64,000 nucleotides of DNA from Halisarca cf. caerulea (GCA_963170055.1 CAUJGJ010000397.1:3588501-3652500), one strand, 5' to 3'; positions 1 through 11,432 are shown, numbered from the stretch's first letter. Translations and numbers: made by a program. The notes: generated by a model from the letters alone, not told the origin.

Positions 1-613
1 CGTTTTGTCCGACTTATTCTGTCTGTTAATAGATTGTGAACCAGACACAAGTGATTTACAGACTTTTGGTAGAACTTCTGTAAATGAATGATTATGTCTT
101 CCTACAAACAGCCCATTTAGCTCTTTAAGAATATATTTTGCATTTTCCATCAGATAATAACTTAGGGTCTATCAAAGAGGGTGCAAAAACAGGTTGAGCA
201 GGGAATGACTGTTGCAATTCATTAAATTTAATACAGCAAGTATAACATTTTGAAATTGTATGCTGTTTTCGATCTGCAATACTCATTTTTTCCCATTTAC
301 TCAATGCAAAGGTACCCAAATAAGCCTTTTTACTGGACATATCACTCTTATACTTTCCAAAAGCATTTAGTATATAGTCACAGTAGTCGTCAAAATATGT
401 AATGGACTTTGAAAGTTTGACAACATTCAATGATGGTTGAATACTGCAGTGCTTAAAAAGTGTCGAAAAGCATTTGAGTCTTTTGGTTTTGTCAATAGCA
501 GCACGTTTCATACCAAATTTAACTTGGGACAATTCTAAAATCGCAACCCGTGCAAAACCACAGTTGATGACAAAACTACGTTTACAACCCTTGCTACATA
601 CATCAACATCACT
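1..613 (-). pseudogene. Unrecognised protein fragment, cut by window edge
   Basis: The minus strand reads open from about 613 down to 125 with protein-like composition (CxxxC pairs, mixed helix-like stretches). After a one-base frame change near 130-150 it stays open to base 1, so the gene probably continues outside the window. No ATG begins the open stretch, which suggests an internal exon or a decayed copy. I do not recognise the family. Neighbouring sequence is transposon remnants, so a mobile-element origin is likely but unproven. Confidence 0.35.
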
Positions 614-1000
614 GTCTGTCCCATTAGGTGGGCCAGGATTGGTTTAAACGTCTCCACATTGAATTAACAAAGAAACAAGATAAAATAATCCTTCTGATAT
701 CACCTTTACCACCAAAGGGCAAAAGCATTTCGGAACCATTACTTTCCTATGATGGATTAATGGTGCGTGAACCCAATGACCTGAACATGAGGTCCACAAC
801 AGCAAGCTTGGGAGATTTAACATTGGACGCAAACAAACTCTCGGAACATGGCTGGAATTTACATTAAATCGACACAATGTCCTACAAACGTTTGACAGCG
901 ACAAAACAAGGCTAACCAATACCAAGTGCTGCTGCCATGTCCTCAAAGTACGGGTAACATCGGGCTTGGACTTCCACTTCCTTCTCATAGTAGCCAAATA

Positions 1001-2040
1001 GTGAGCGTGCTGAAAGAATTATCAAAAGAAAGTATAATCAATATATTAAAGAGAAATATGTATGGCAGTATCACAGTCATGCGTTACGGTACATAAATAA
1101 AACAATTGTATCAAATTTTATTAAAATTACTGACTACATGGTCTTGCTACATATATATTATCCTATTCAATGCAGAATGTAAGTTTGAGCTTCCTATTTA
1201 TTACCAGCTCAATTGTAAGCCTAAATTCTCGATGGCATTGTAATCTTACTGAATTTACGTATAATATTATATGAAAATATCAAATGTATGCAGAATAACT
1301 GACTTGAAAAACACGCTGTCGATGCAAAGCTGAATCTCGAAAATCCATGATAATCTATAAAAGTGAATACAAATTATGTATAATTAGTATTAATAGACAA
1401 TGCAGCAGTGCGGGTTGTATGAACACACGCAATATACATAGGAGCGATTACACAAGAAATATGTAATGTTTGATATGTAACAGGATCTACTACTAGGTAC
1501 CCTGGTTAGCAGTAAAAGTCGTTAAAGTACGCTAACTAAGATATCAAATCAAAGTCAAAACCAGCAGAAACGATACAAATTGTGTTTCTCCACAATCGCG
1601 TCCAAAGATAAAGTAAAGTCACAAAATTCCGTACGAAGCTATTGCAAAAGCTATCGAATTTGTTATTTCACAGTATCTCGACTGCTATGAATCGCCAGTT
1701 AAGGGCAATCATAGCGAGATAGAAAGCTTAGCCCATAGACGCTACACTACATACAAAGCTTTTTTCGGATGGAATTAGGGGCTGTACGAAATATGGTAAT
1801 TTTACCTTATAGATAACTAATGTTTGTCGACAATACATTATAAGACTGAGCAAACACTCACCGACAATCGTTAAAACCAAAGATCAAGCTTTACGTTGAC
1901 AAAAGTGACAACTTGAGAAGAGTAACCATGGCATCGGCCTACAGGGCGCTTATCTTCTAATGTAGGCGTTCCTATATAATGACGCACACCATACGTCATC
2001 ATTAAATGGCGGTTTGGAACCTACTTGCAAATATATCGCG
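1001..2040. other. No gene seen
   Basis: AT-rich DNA with no long open frame, no clear repeat unit and no recognisable element end. It separates the fragment at the left edge from a small candidate MITE. Confidence 0.5.
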
Positions 2041-2041
2041 T

Positions 2042-2335
2042 TTTGGGGACGTGTAGACGGGACTTCTTCTCAACAACGAAAGTATCAGAAGCTTTAAAAT
2101 ACCTTTGTCTACTTGTTTTCGCTGAGCGGGAATTATATAAGCAGGTTAGCCCAAGATATTACCACTTTTTATTGTCATTTTAACCATTTTTCACCCCCAA
2201 AAAGTACATTTTTCGTTCTAACTATTCCAGTTGAAGTTATATGTTCTCCGCTCAGCATCCATACCTAAAACACACTTTACTCTTTTGATTCATACCAGTT
2301 TCGTCTCTTTGTAAGACTTCCTACACGTCCCCAAA
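2042..2335. mobile_element. Candidate MITE with 15-bp inverted ends
   Basis: TTTGGGGACGTGTAG at 2042-2056 is repeated in perfect inverted form at 2321-2335. The ~294-bp interior has no coding potential. No target duplication could be fixed, so the family is unknown. Confidence 0.4.
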
Positions 2336-2544
2336 TTGTGTTTTCTCGAAAAAGTATACCTTTTTTCGAATCGTTTTTATACCTCTTGGTATCAGATATA
2401 GGCCTGGTTTATAGTTAAATGTTTCGATAAATAGCAATATTATATTAAACAGTTGTAAAAATCGCTGCACATTATTGTTTGAATAGTAAAATGCGATGTA
2501 TATTTTAGTACTTCTGAGCGGCAGCCATTTTCTTTCCGAGTCAA

Positions 2545-2683
2545 GAAGCGCTATAACAAGCCCGTGCATGAAATTTAATTCATCAATTAGTGGTCCTTTA
2601 ATGACGATCTTCATAAGGCAATTCAAAATTTTACTGGAAAATTGATTGCTAGCATCAGTTTTAATACACAACAGAGTAGACAA
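2545..2683 (-). pseudogene. Possible hAT transposase C-terminal remnant
   Basis: The minus-strand peptide contains LNCLMKIVIKGP followed by an acidic and hydrophobic stretch. This resembles the extreme C-terminus of several animal hAT-like transposases, in which a run like LMRIxIEGP follows the dimerisation domain. Nothing upstream of the hAT core is visible, so it would be an isolated tail. Family assignment is tentative. Confidence 0.25.
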
Positions 2684-3064
2684 GCTACCTTCTCAGCTCA
2701 CAGTAGACATTGGCATAAGACAAATTGCTGCTAGTTTGCTGAGGTTAGGAAAGAGTTTTTGTGTGCATTCTACCCATGAGCTCGCATGGTGATAGTTGCA
2801 CACAATCAATCATCACTTATTTGGCTTCATTAGCTATCAATTGTGTTGTCTGTAGTATTGCTACTACAGTATTACAATAGTTATATGTATAATTAAAATC
2901 CTGTACGTATGTGACCTAGAAACGCATGATATTGGAAGGCTTCTTTTAGTTTTAGCAAGGAAGGCATATTGGGCCAATATGCAGGGAGAACCCTGAGGAT
3001 GTAGGATTGAGACATGACATGTAAAAAGTTTTTACCAAAAAAAGGATCCTCCAAAAACACTTGG

Positions 3065-3215
3065 AACAAGGATAAGTTGTAAAACAGGCACAGGGCTAGG
3101 TCATCAAAGGGCAAGATGGGCATAGGGCTATACATACATGCGTCTGGACAGGTATAGGGCTAGGCAGAGTTTAGTTGGACTTAGTGCACACTGCAAATTC
3201 CTACATCCCGTCGCA
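3065..3215. repeat. Degenerate minisatellite (GGGCATAGGGCTAGAC-like)
   Basis: Several loose copies of a ~16-bp GCATAGGGCTAGACAT-like unit sit between flanks that reappear around the array at 31965-32105. The shared flanks are TTGGAACAAGG on the left and GCAAATTCCTACATCC on the right, so the two arrays belong to one dispersed repeat and did not arise separately. Confidence 0.5.
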
Positions 3216-3481
3216 TATACTATGTGTATGTATGTATATATTGTCTTCTCCAAATCTATGTTTGCAACCTTTTCAACTGTTGCTAACTTACGTAATCTTA
3301 CTTTATTCAGTGAACGCCTATTTTATGAAATACAACAGACCCATATATTCCCCTCAGTTACCTCATGCTATAAGCAAAATCAAATAAGGATTACAGAGCT
3401 GTTAAGAGATTGGGGTCCTTTATTATTGTCTGGTGATGGCTGTTGTGACAGTCCTGGATACAGTGCTAAATATGACACGAA

Positions 3482-4977
3482 CAGTGGAGCCTGCATAATC
3501 CAACTTGTCTATAAACCAGAATCCTCTATAAACCGACAGGCAAATTAGGCACGGATTGTTTTGCCTTATAAGGTATATTCTATAATCCGAAACCTCTGTA
3601 CTCCGTAATCTGACCGTTTTTGCTTGCCCAAGATAATATATTTGCACTGTACTATCCAACATCAACATTGTGGCTGTGAAACAAATGGCATCCTCATCCT
3701 CATCTCACAAAAGGAGCCAAACAGAAATGTCTCTAGAGAAGAAGATCGGGTTGATTAAGGCTAGCGCAGCTGCTCCTAAGCCACCTCAGGAAGATATAGG
3801 AGAGAAGTTTGGAATAGGGAGAAGCACTGTTACCATTACTTGAAAGCTTGGGAAAGTAACACTTCTTCAGTGAAGTGCCAATGAGTAAAGAAGGCCACAC
3901 CGATGGAGTCATTGAACGATCTTTTGTTTTTGTTCTGCACAGCCAGGTCAAAGAATCTACTCATCAGTGGGCCAATTCTACAGAGTAATGCACTTGCTTT
4001 CGCAGGAGATCTTAGGATCGAGGGATTTCATACAAGCAACGGTTGGCTAACGTCATGGAAACAGAGATATGACATTAAGCAGTTTAAAGTGTCTGGAGAA
4101 AGGGCAGGTGTCGATCTGGGTACTGTTGAAGACTTCAAAAGCAGAATAGTTGAGATTCTAGTTGACTATGACCCTAAAAACGTTTTCAACTGTGATGAAA
4201 CTGGTCTATTCTATCATGCTTTACCTGACAAGACTCCAACCCTGAAGGGAGATAAGGTTAAAGGTGGCAAAAGTGCATTCTTATTTTACATGTCACAATG
4301 CAATGTTGTTGCAGTGAACTAACTCTTACAATGTATTGAAAGTGATGTTGTAAAACAGAAGCAGCAAAGCACACTCAACAAGTACTTCAAAACACAGTGA
4401 AAAACATGCATGTGTCATTTATCAGTTATGTTTATGTGAAGTTATAATAGAGAGGTTTAGCATAACGTTTGAACGGTACGTAGTAAGCTGATAGGTACGT
4501 TTGAAATTTAGTACATTTTTCGTTTTAGCAACGTCGAATACTTTATATGTAATGTTATAGCGACATAGAACTTTTTGGCAATTCTGAGGGAGATTTGGGC
4601 CATGCAGGCATTCTTTTACTATCAGAAATGGAACGCCAGGCTGAAGAGTAGCAGTTAGAGGAGTAATGGAGAGAGCGTCAATACGAACCTTATAGTGTAG
4701 AACAACAGTGTACTAAGATACCTTGATACGTTGAAACCGTTACTAAGAATGTTCTAATTTTCCGCGTGAAATGTAGTAAGCTTATTACATAATGTTTTAC
4801 GTAGTGCTAAACCTCTCAACTGTTATTGTATGATTATAATTGTCATTTTTAATCCAATATTTGATGCTCATTGATGAATGGGACATTCATATGCATGTAA
4901 TAGTAAAGTTCTCTATAGACCGACATCCTCTGTAATCCGACACTTTTTGCCGTTCCAGGGAGAAGTGGATTCCACTG
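3482..4977 (+). mobile_element. Tigger/pogo element, internally deleted
   Basis: The ends begin CAGTGGA and finish TCCACTG, the usual pogo/Tigger termini. Subterminal repeats of the CTCTGTAATCCGAC / CTCTATAAACCGACA type lie near both ends, and TA follows the right end. The interior carries the N-terminal HTH, the CENP-B-like DNA-binding domain, the start of the DDE domain, and then the transposase C-terminal tail with most of the catalytic core missing. It is therefore a non-autonomous deletion derivative. Confidence 0.7.
3685..4400 (+). pseudogene. Tigger-type transposase remnant
   Basis: The first piece (3685-3837) is a psq-type HTH ending at a stop after FGIGRSTVT. A second frame (3903-4322) has the CENP-B/Tc5 HTH (SNGWLTSWKQRY, then SGERA) and the first catalytic motif FNCDETGLF. 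Only about 20 residues later the frame leaves the family pattern. A third piece (4326-4400) restores the family C-terminus, ending QQSTLNKYFKTQ, where QSTLNKYF fits the PCNA-interacting (PIP) box. The missing middle includes the other catalytic aspartates, so the protein cannot be active. Loss of the core with retention of both ends is typical of abortive gap repair. Confidence 0.7.
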
Positions 4978-4986
4978 TATTCCCTT

Positions 4987-6719
4987 ATGGACAGTGCCAC
5001 TGGCTTAATCATAGACTACAGTTTGGTACAAGTCATTGAGACTGGTACCTCTGTAGGCATGGAGAAGGAGGGGTCTCTAGCCACAGCTATAGAAGATCTC
5101 AACCTTAATGTTGCAACCCTTGCTACTGATAGACACTGTCAGATTGCTGCGTTCATGAGAACAGAGTATCCCAGCATCAATCATCAATTTGATGCTTGGC
5201 ATTCTGGCCAAAAGTGTCACAAAGAAAGTGCACAAGGCGGGGCTCCAAAAGGGTCATAAAGAACTACTACCATGGTTACATTCCATTTCTAACCACCTGT
5301 GGTGGTCGGCCAAAACATGTAATGGAGATCCTGATCTCCTTATTGCTAAGTGGACATCAATTGTCGACCATTATATCAATGTTCACAAATGGGGCGATGA
5401 TCACTTTTCTCTTTGTGCCCACGAACCAATTGACAACACACATTGCCGGAAGACTGTCACACTGGCTAAATTGAAGTATTCCATTCCCTGCTGTAAGAAC
5501 TGTCCAAAGCAGCAACACTTTGGCTATGTGGAAATGTGTGTGTGCATGCAGTTAGCCATACTAAATCACAACCATAACATTGAGCAGCAGCAGACAACCA
5601 CCCTTGACGGACAGCCCAGATACAAGTTGCTTTTCCCAAAAGGCAGAAAGCAGTGGGTAGCCAAGCCGATCACACAGGCATGTTATGTCCGATTTATGGA
5701 CATAAAACAAAATGGTGTTGTCTTTGTGGTCCTTCAAATATTTGGCTTGTTTTCTGTTTGAATACTAGTAGATCTTCTAAAAACATCTTTACCGTATCTA
5801 GAACATATATGCTTAGTATCTGAACCACTAAAAAGATAATACAACGGTCATAAGTTACTTATGCCATGTTTTGTTTTACCATGTCGAAAAAAGTGAAAAT
5901 GCCTAATTCCAGTGGTAAAGATCCGGGCTTTTGCTCACAAAACTAGGTTCAAACGAAAGCACAGATTGAAATCTTACTAAATCGAATCTTGCATCTTGCA
6001 GCTCCTTTACAGGGCTGGTATGTCCAGGGTTTTCTTCTGAAAAGAAGGTCCTCAGCTACAAGATGCTGGACATAAAAGGAATAGGACGATGTACAAATTT
6101 GTAAGATTCATTTTTGGAGGTTCGGTCCTTTAGGAACAACATACTACAGTTTCAAAGCCAAACGCAGAGATCTCTACCACTGGAATTTTCGTTTTCCTAT
6201 CAAACTTGACTGCTCGGTAGGTTGACATCACATGCAGTCACGTGGTTTGATTACATCATACCAAGCAAGACAGCCACGCGTACTGGCAGTATAGCTGCTT
6301 AAGAAATTTTAATATGAATGAAATCATCTCTAGAGAAGCTTAGAACGAAATCAGCAATGAAAGAACACCTTTGGACCTCTGATTTCAAAGTGTTTAACTT
6401 TGTGCAAGGTGTTTAGCATTGAAATCATGTGACCCTTGCATGAAATTCCTTCTAATGTAAACAAAGTAATTGTTATGTAAACAAGTCTGCTTTACCATAA
6501 ACAATCCTCCCCGTTTTCAGGCGTAACCTACCTGCACAAGGAGAGGAAGAACTGCTTGTATCTGGACTACCTACTTGAGCAGATTGTCAACCCAGAATAC
6601 AATGTCGATGAGTTGAGTATTATGGATGTTTCTCTTTTGCCACCGAACATAGCATCTACACCACAGCCACCTCTGCAAGACACTATTCACAAACAGTTGT
6701 CAAGGTTTGGTAGTAAATA
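4987..6719 (+). pseudogene. DDE-like transposase of the animal THAP-associated type, frameshifted
   Basis: Reads VIETGTSVGMEKEG, LATDRHCQIAAFMR and HQFDAWH, then LAKSVTKKVHKAG, LPWLHSISNHLWWSA and FPKGRKQWVAKPIT. I recall this pattern from uncharacterised transposase-like proteins of fish, cnidarians and sponges that often carry THAP fingers. The switch at about 5203 is one extra base after the CAT of DAWH, which breaks the frame between 4987-5203 and 5204-5761. A probable last exon (6521-6719) follows a CCCGTTTTCAG acceptor and ends LSRFGSK then stop. A candidate MITE (5905-6187) lies in the presumed intron. The N-terminus is not found. Confidence 0.5.
5905..6187. mobile_element. Candidate MITE
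   Basis: AATTCCAGTGGTAAAGATC at 5905-5923 is matched, with one difference, by its inverse at 6169-6187. The ~283-bp body is non-coding and lies between the exon-like blocks of the neighbouring DDE-like pseudogene. Confidence 0.45.
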
Positions 6720-7118
6720 GTTCACTGAATTTTGATTTCATGCATGTAATTATTATTTTTTGCTCCAAATAATAATGATCTCACCTTATACGATATTGCA
6801 TATTTATTTGTTTCTGTATTTACAGTGGTCCCGTGGCATACATTTTCATTTCATGCGGCCAGTTATCCACGTTTTCTCACCACCTGATTTGTACTCAGTA
6901 TCTTCCCTTACCCACCCATTTATCATGGTTATACCTGTTCATGGTGCTATAGACCATCAGCTTCGTGCAGTTGTGACAGTCTCTGTAAAGTATAATAATA
7001 ATAATTACGCTGGAAAACCCACTACTTCTTTTAACCCTATGTATATGCTGTTCGGTTCTGGAAACACGGCACAGATTGCCTTCACAACATAGGATAGTAC
7101 TACCTTGCGGACTTTTTA
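6720..7118. other. No gene seen
   Basis: Plain AT-rich sequence without a convincing coding frame or repeat ends. Confidence 0.4.
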
Positions 7119-7722
7119 GGGGCTGCTGTGGCACCCCCTATATTGTTTTCTTTTGGACTTCCAGTGTGTAAGCTCGTCCAATATATATGTATATATATAT
7201 ATTATGGATTTGAAGAAAAATGTTATAGTAGAGAATTTATATAATAGTAATAGAGAAGTATGAATTTATACAGGAATGAGTTATAGGGTTTCTTTGAAAA
7301 ACAATTGCCAAATATGGAATGCAAGGGATAAAATGGAAACCAGAAAAGGGCATCCCGGGGTCAAATTGGTGGTGCAGCGGCCGTCGCGCTTGACTCCCAC
7401 GCACAAGCCCCCTGGTTCGGTGCCGGTCAGCGGTGGTCTTTTTCGCTTATTTTCCCTCCCTTCCGCATATTGCCATGTGCCCATACTGAGCGGTCTGCTA
7501 ACTTTAGCCATGTGCCCATACCGGCTGGGAGCTTGGGTTGACTGAACATTTATTGAACATACAGTTTATTGTAACTTGACAATTGTTTTGAAAACAATTG
7601 CCATATTTGGCAATTGTTTTCAAAACAATTCCCATAACTCTTTTCTGTATAAATTAATACTTCTCTATTACTATAATATCAATTCTCTATTATATGACTT
7701 TTCAAATCTATATTATGTATAT
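7119..7722. mobile_element. Repeat family B: two half-copies, head to head
   Basis: 7119-~7320 is the reverse complement of the right half of the fuller copy at 44268-44616 (GGGGCTG hairpin end, GGACTTCCAGTGTGTAA, TA-rich centre). 7545-~7722 matches that element's left half in the same orientation (TTTATTGTAACT, GCCATATTTGGCAATTG, ATACTTCTCTATTACTAT). The two halves thus face each other and enclose a SINE-like segment. Confidence 0.6.
7330..7544 (+). mobile_element. Possible tRNA-derived SINE
   Basis: TGGTGCAGCGG at 7370-7380 fits the RNA polymerase III A box. GGTTCGGTGCC at 7414-7424 fits the B box with one mismatch, 44 bp downstream as in tRNA-derived SINEs. The segment is more GC-rich than its surroundings and is bracketed by inverted repeat-B halves. 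No poly-A tail or target duplication was identified. Confidence 0.4.
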
Positions 7723-7723
7723 G

Positions 7724-7847
7724 TATTAGATATACAATGGCGATTAGTGGATACGAATTATATACGCACGAGGCCCGAGGGCGCGTAGCGCCCGAGGGCG
7801 AGTGCGTATATAATTCGTATCCACTAATCGCCATTGTATATCTAATA
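7724..7847. repeat. Long palindrome with GC-rich core (hairpin 1)
   Basis: Two perfect 46-bp arms (7724-7769 and 7802-7847) surround a 32-bp core rich in CCCGAGGGC. The core is closely shared with the palindrome at 31073-31188, but the arms are unrelated. It ends about 60 bp before the start codon of the Crypton-like gene and adjoins the TA-rich centre of a family-B repeat. Confidence 0.85.
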
Positions 7848-7909
7848 TATACCCCGGGCGTTAAGATTTCTGGCGCGATTCTCGGAATCTGAATGTTTGT
7901 AGCGTAGCT

Positions 7910-9436
7910 ATGAGTTTTCAGTCTGATTGCTTTTGCCTGTGTCTGGATAATTTGGACGATTGCACTTGCCCTGACCCAGAAAACTGTGCGAAATGTTCGG
8001 ACAATTGCTGCCAGCCTGAGAAGAAGAAGAAGCGGCTTAGTCTCAAGGTGGAGTCCGGAAAGTCCACTACGAAAGGTAAACAGCGTAAGCAGGAAAAGGA
8101 GCCCCAACGTTTCGATTTTTTGGACGATAATGATTTTGAAAAAATGAAAGATGGATACAAGCCTATTAATACAGACAAGAGTACGAAATGGGCCGTGAAT
8201 AATTTCAAGTCCTGGAAGGATGCGCGGAAGGAGGCAGGCCAAGAGACATGTCCAGACGATCTTCTCCTGAGTAGTGATCCAAAGAGTTTAAGTACGTGGC
8301 TGGCTAAATTTGCTGCTGAGACTCGGACAACAAAGGGAAAGCCGTATCCTCCGTCGACACTTTATCATTTGCTTACAGGACTACTCCGCTATATGCGTGA
8401 CAGTAATCCAGACGTTCCAAATTTCTTGGACAAAAAGGACAGGCGCTTCTCTGTGCTCCATAAATCTCTCGACAAGATATTCCGTGACCTGCGTACCAAC
8501 AATATTGGTACAACTGTGAAGCATGCAGAAATCTTTACTGCAAAAGAAGAAGACATGTTGTGGGAAAAAGAAGTTCTGGGTACTCATAGCCCTAAAGCAC
8601 TCCTGAATGCGGTGTTTTATTTTAATGGAAAGAATTTCTGCCTGAGAGGTGGGGAGGAGCATAGATGTCTAGCCTTATCACAGATTTGCCGCCAACAAAA
8701 TCCTGATTCATATGTGTATACTGAACTGGGATCCAAGAACCACAAGGGAACCTTTACAGAACGGAACATTCCCAACAAGGTAGTACCCATTTTTTCATCA
8801 CGTGACTTAGGTGATCGGTGTCATGTTCACATTCTAGACATGTATTACTCAAAACTTCCTAAAGAAGCCTTCGAAAGGGACATCTTTTATCTGCGACCCC
8901 TCCCAGTTTGTCCCAAGGATCCAAATGCTCCCTGGTTCATGATGACCCCTATTGGACGAAACGAACTTGGAAAAATGGTCAAATCCATGTGTATGGCTGC
9001 TGGAATTGAGGGCAATAAGACCAACCACAGTCTGCGAGCAACTGCAGCAAGTCAACTTTTTGTTGCAAATGTACCTGAGAAGGTCATTGCAGAAAGGACT
9101 GGCCACAGGAGTGTAACTGCACTTAGGGTGTATGAACACACTACAGGGACCCAGCATCAGATTGTCTCAGACATTTTAGGCAGCAAGCGTTCCACATTCG
9201 AGGAGTCTGTTCCAAAGCCAGAGACAGAACTTCCTAAGCCGACATCTGTCAACCAACCACCATTTTCCATCAACATGCAGGGGTGCACCGTCACTTTTAA
9301 CATGGGGCAATCTCCTGCTATGCCTCTCAGTTTCCCAACTCCGATGCCACCTCCCCAGCTGTCAATGCCACATCCACCACCTCTCGATTGGGCCATGAGT
9401 GATGATGAAATGCATGCCTTTTTGTCTGACCCTTAG
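7910..9436 (+). CDS. Crypton-like tyrosine recombinase (DUF3504 type), apparently intact
   Basis: A single uninterrupted 508-residue frame. Residues 1-40 are cysteine-rich (CFCLCLDNLDDCTC, CAKCSDNCC) and may bind zinc; 37-65 are basic and could serve nuclear import. Residues ~67-200 form the N-terminal core-binding part. The catalytic part has R246 (CLRGGEEH), H373 and R376 (NHSLR), H399 (GHRS) and Y408 (RVYEHT), the complete R..HxxR..H..Y set of tyrosine recombinases. The tail (430-508) is proline-rich and low complexity. The family includes Cryptons and host genes derived from them (KCTD1/ZMYM/KIAA1958-like). The lack of introns and lesions suggests a young or constrained copy. It would cut and rejoin DNA through a 3' phosphotyrosine intermediate. 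Confidence 0.85.
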   Translation: MSFQSDCFCLCLDNLDDCTCPDPENCAKCSDNCCQPEKKKKRLSLKVESGKSTTKGKQRKQEKEPQRFDFLDDNDFEKMKDGYKPINTDKSTKWAVNNFKSWKDARKEAGQETCPDDLLLSSDPKSLSTWLAKFAAETRTTKGKPYPPSTLYHLLTGLLRYMRDSNPDVPNFLDKKDRRFSVLHKSLDKIFRDLRTNNIGTTVKHAEIFTAKEEDMLWEKEVLGTHSPKALLNAVFYFNGKNFCLRGGEEHRCLALSQICRQQNPDSYVYTELGSKNHKGTFTERNIPNKVVPIFSSRDLGDRCHVHILDMYYSKLPKEAFERDIFYLRPLPVCPKDPNAPWFMMTPIGRNELGKMVKSMCMAAGIEGNKTNHSLRATAASQLFVANVPEKVIAERTGHRSVTALRVYEHTTGTQHQIVSDILGSKRSTFEESVPKPETELPKPTSVNQPPFSINMQGCTVTFNMGQSPAMPLSFPTPMPPPQLSMPHPPPLDWAMSDDEMHAFLSDP

Positions 9437-9608
9437 CTGACAGTGTGTAGACTAGTACAGTTTTGGTGCTTTTTTGGGTTCTTTTTTTTCTTTCATATAC
9501 TAGACTAAGTGTAGCAAAGGTTATTATTGTACACCCCATAATTACTATGATTATGACAATAATATCCATATTTGGTTAATTGATCATTAAACCCTGCCTA
9601 ATATGGTC

Positions 9609-9663
9609 TGTGGTATAACAGGATATAAGAAGCCAAGTGCTTCTTAAATCCTGTTATACCACA
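9609..9663. repeat. Hairpin downstream of the Crypton-like gene
   Basis: A 25-bp arm (TGTGGTATAACAGGAT and following) is mirrored with one mismatch around a 5-base loop CAAGT. It lies about 170 bp past the stop codon. Further GGGTATA / TATACCC inverted pieces occur at 9700-9815. It could mark the element's end, a transcription end structure, or an unrelated fold-back. Confidence 0.6.
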
Positions 9664-9829
9664 TTTACCAATGTATTGCACACATTGTTGCCCTGGAAAC
9701 GGGGTATATATATATGTATCCCACTGCGTGGGCGCTTTCTATTATCTTCGAAGAGAACACCTTGGGTATATTCATGATATACCGGGGTATATCAATGACC
9801 CCAATTCATATACCCTGTTTTTCAAGTGA

Positions 9830-11040
9830 CGATAATTGATTACTGCCTTGTCAACAGAATGATGCAACAGCAGTACCCTGCTGTACGTACACTGCATACT
9901 AAGCCTACAAAGAAGTTCAAGTTGTTCTTTTTCTAGGAACGTTTCTGTCTACACGTATCGTTTCAGACCACATTGTGGCTTTTGCAGTCTTTTAGGAGGG
10001 CAGTAGTCCTCCAAACTGAGCAATTATGAATTTTTCTAACCTTCGAAGATGACCATCGCGGACAAAGACTGAAGCGAATTAACTTTTAGAACTTCTAGTC
10101 TAGGAACATGTGCTCCTAGACTAGTAAGATTTGTTTTCATGGTATAGTATTTTCGTAGTTCCTCGAAGCTGTCTTCTCTTGTATTAAGTTAAAAGCGTTC
10201 TCTTCGCACTTGCAGCGCATACGTATCCAGTATACGGTGCAGACGCAAGGTTCGTTGCTGGAATGGAAAGTTGTAAAGCTAATAATCGTTGTTCAGCTTG
10301 AATTAAACACCACACGGGCTCGTTATAGTCGGGCTAGGAAAACCAGAAAAAATGGCTGCCGCTTGGAAGCGGTTATAAATATACCAGATTTTTTAGTTTA
10401 GAACAACATTTTTGTAGCTATTCGAATCTGTTATATGTTCATTGACTATATATCGAAATGTTAGTGTACAAGATATAAATGTATCTCTTTTCAGAAAATC
10501 TAAAACAAGCTCGGAAAAAGTGGTATGTTTTGCAGTAAAAACGTGGATGTTCAGACGTGTAGACGCTTACAAACAGCTACAAGATTGGTATGAGATGAAA
10601 GAGAAAAATTTACTCTATAAGCTATTCGTGAGCGGGAAAAATATAATCCTTCCTGAAACACTTATAAGAAAAAATGTACTTTTGTGGCTAAAAAAATGTG
10701 AAAATTAGACTTTAAAATGGTTACAACTTTAGCGTACCTGGTTATATCTTCTCCACTCACCAAATATACGTCTACACAACTATTTTGAAACCAACAATAT
10801 CTTCTTTGAAGGGTATGATGGCCATCTACATGTCTGGATCCCACGATTTTTATAAACTTGGTTGCAAGCGACCATTTAACTGTGACATTGCGCATGCGTA
10901 GAATGTCGTCACCAAGCGCGTACACGATTAATGCCATGGATACTCGCGGATACTAATCCGCCGGATACTTTAGTCTTTTGTCGACACTTCTTTTCGCCGA
11001 GTCTTTAGCGGGAGGTTTGATCAATCAATCTTCGAGTCTT
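9830..11040. other. No supported gene
   Basis: Short open frames exist on both strands (for example 10442-10708 plus, 10662-10937 minus), but none shows family features or splice-supported extension. Composition is ordinary for the window. Confidence 0.4.
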
Positions 11041-11432
11041 ATCGGTAAGTTCTTGATACTTTCATGTTTTTTCATGGCGTGTACTGGTTGTCCTCTAAGC
11101 GTAATAACGAAAGAGTAACCGTTGGCTTGCCACAGCGTATTGGTAATTGTGATTCTGGCAATGTTTGAATTCAAGTTGACTCTAGTCTAGTAGTAGTTGG
11201 ATTGGGTCTTAATATTATCTTGTTTTGCCTGTTCAGTGTGACTTTCGTGCAGCTTTTGATGACGTATAAATACGATTCACTTCAGCTGATCCGCGCATCG
11301 TGACGTATGGTGATACATTCCTTAAATTCCAGTACTTTGTCACCTAAAATCCCCGATCTCTGAGCCCGACTATAATGTCCCTGTGCAAAGTACCTTCTCT
11401 GCAAGCAAAATCCTTCTTTCAAGTGGGATACA

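Noticed and set aside
644..997. Minus-strand frame with hydrophobic segments as a membrane protein
   Set aside because: No splice or homology support, composition looks like a shadow, and competing frames are equally plausible.
7370..7424. A functional tRNA gene
   Set aside because: Only A- and B-box-like motifs are present; the B box has a mismatch and no cloverleaf acceptor stem pairs, so a SINE-like head is more likely.
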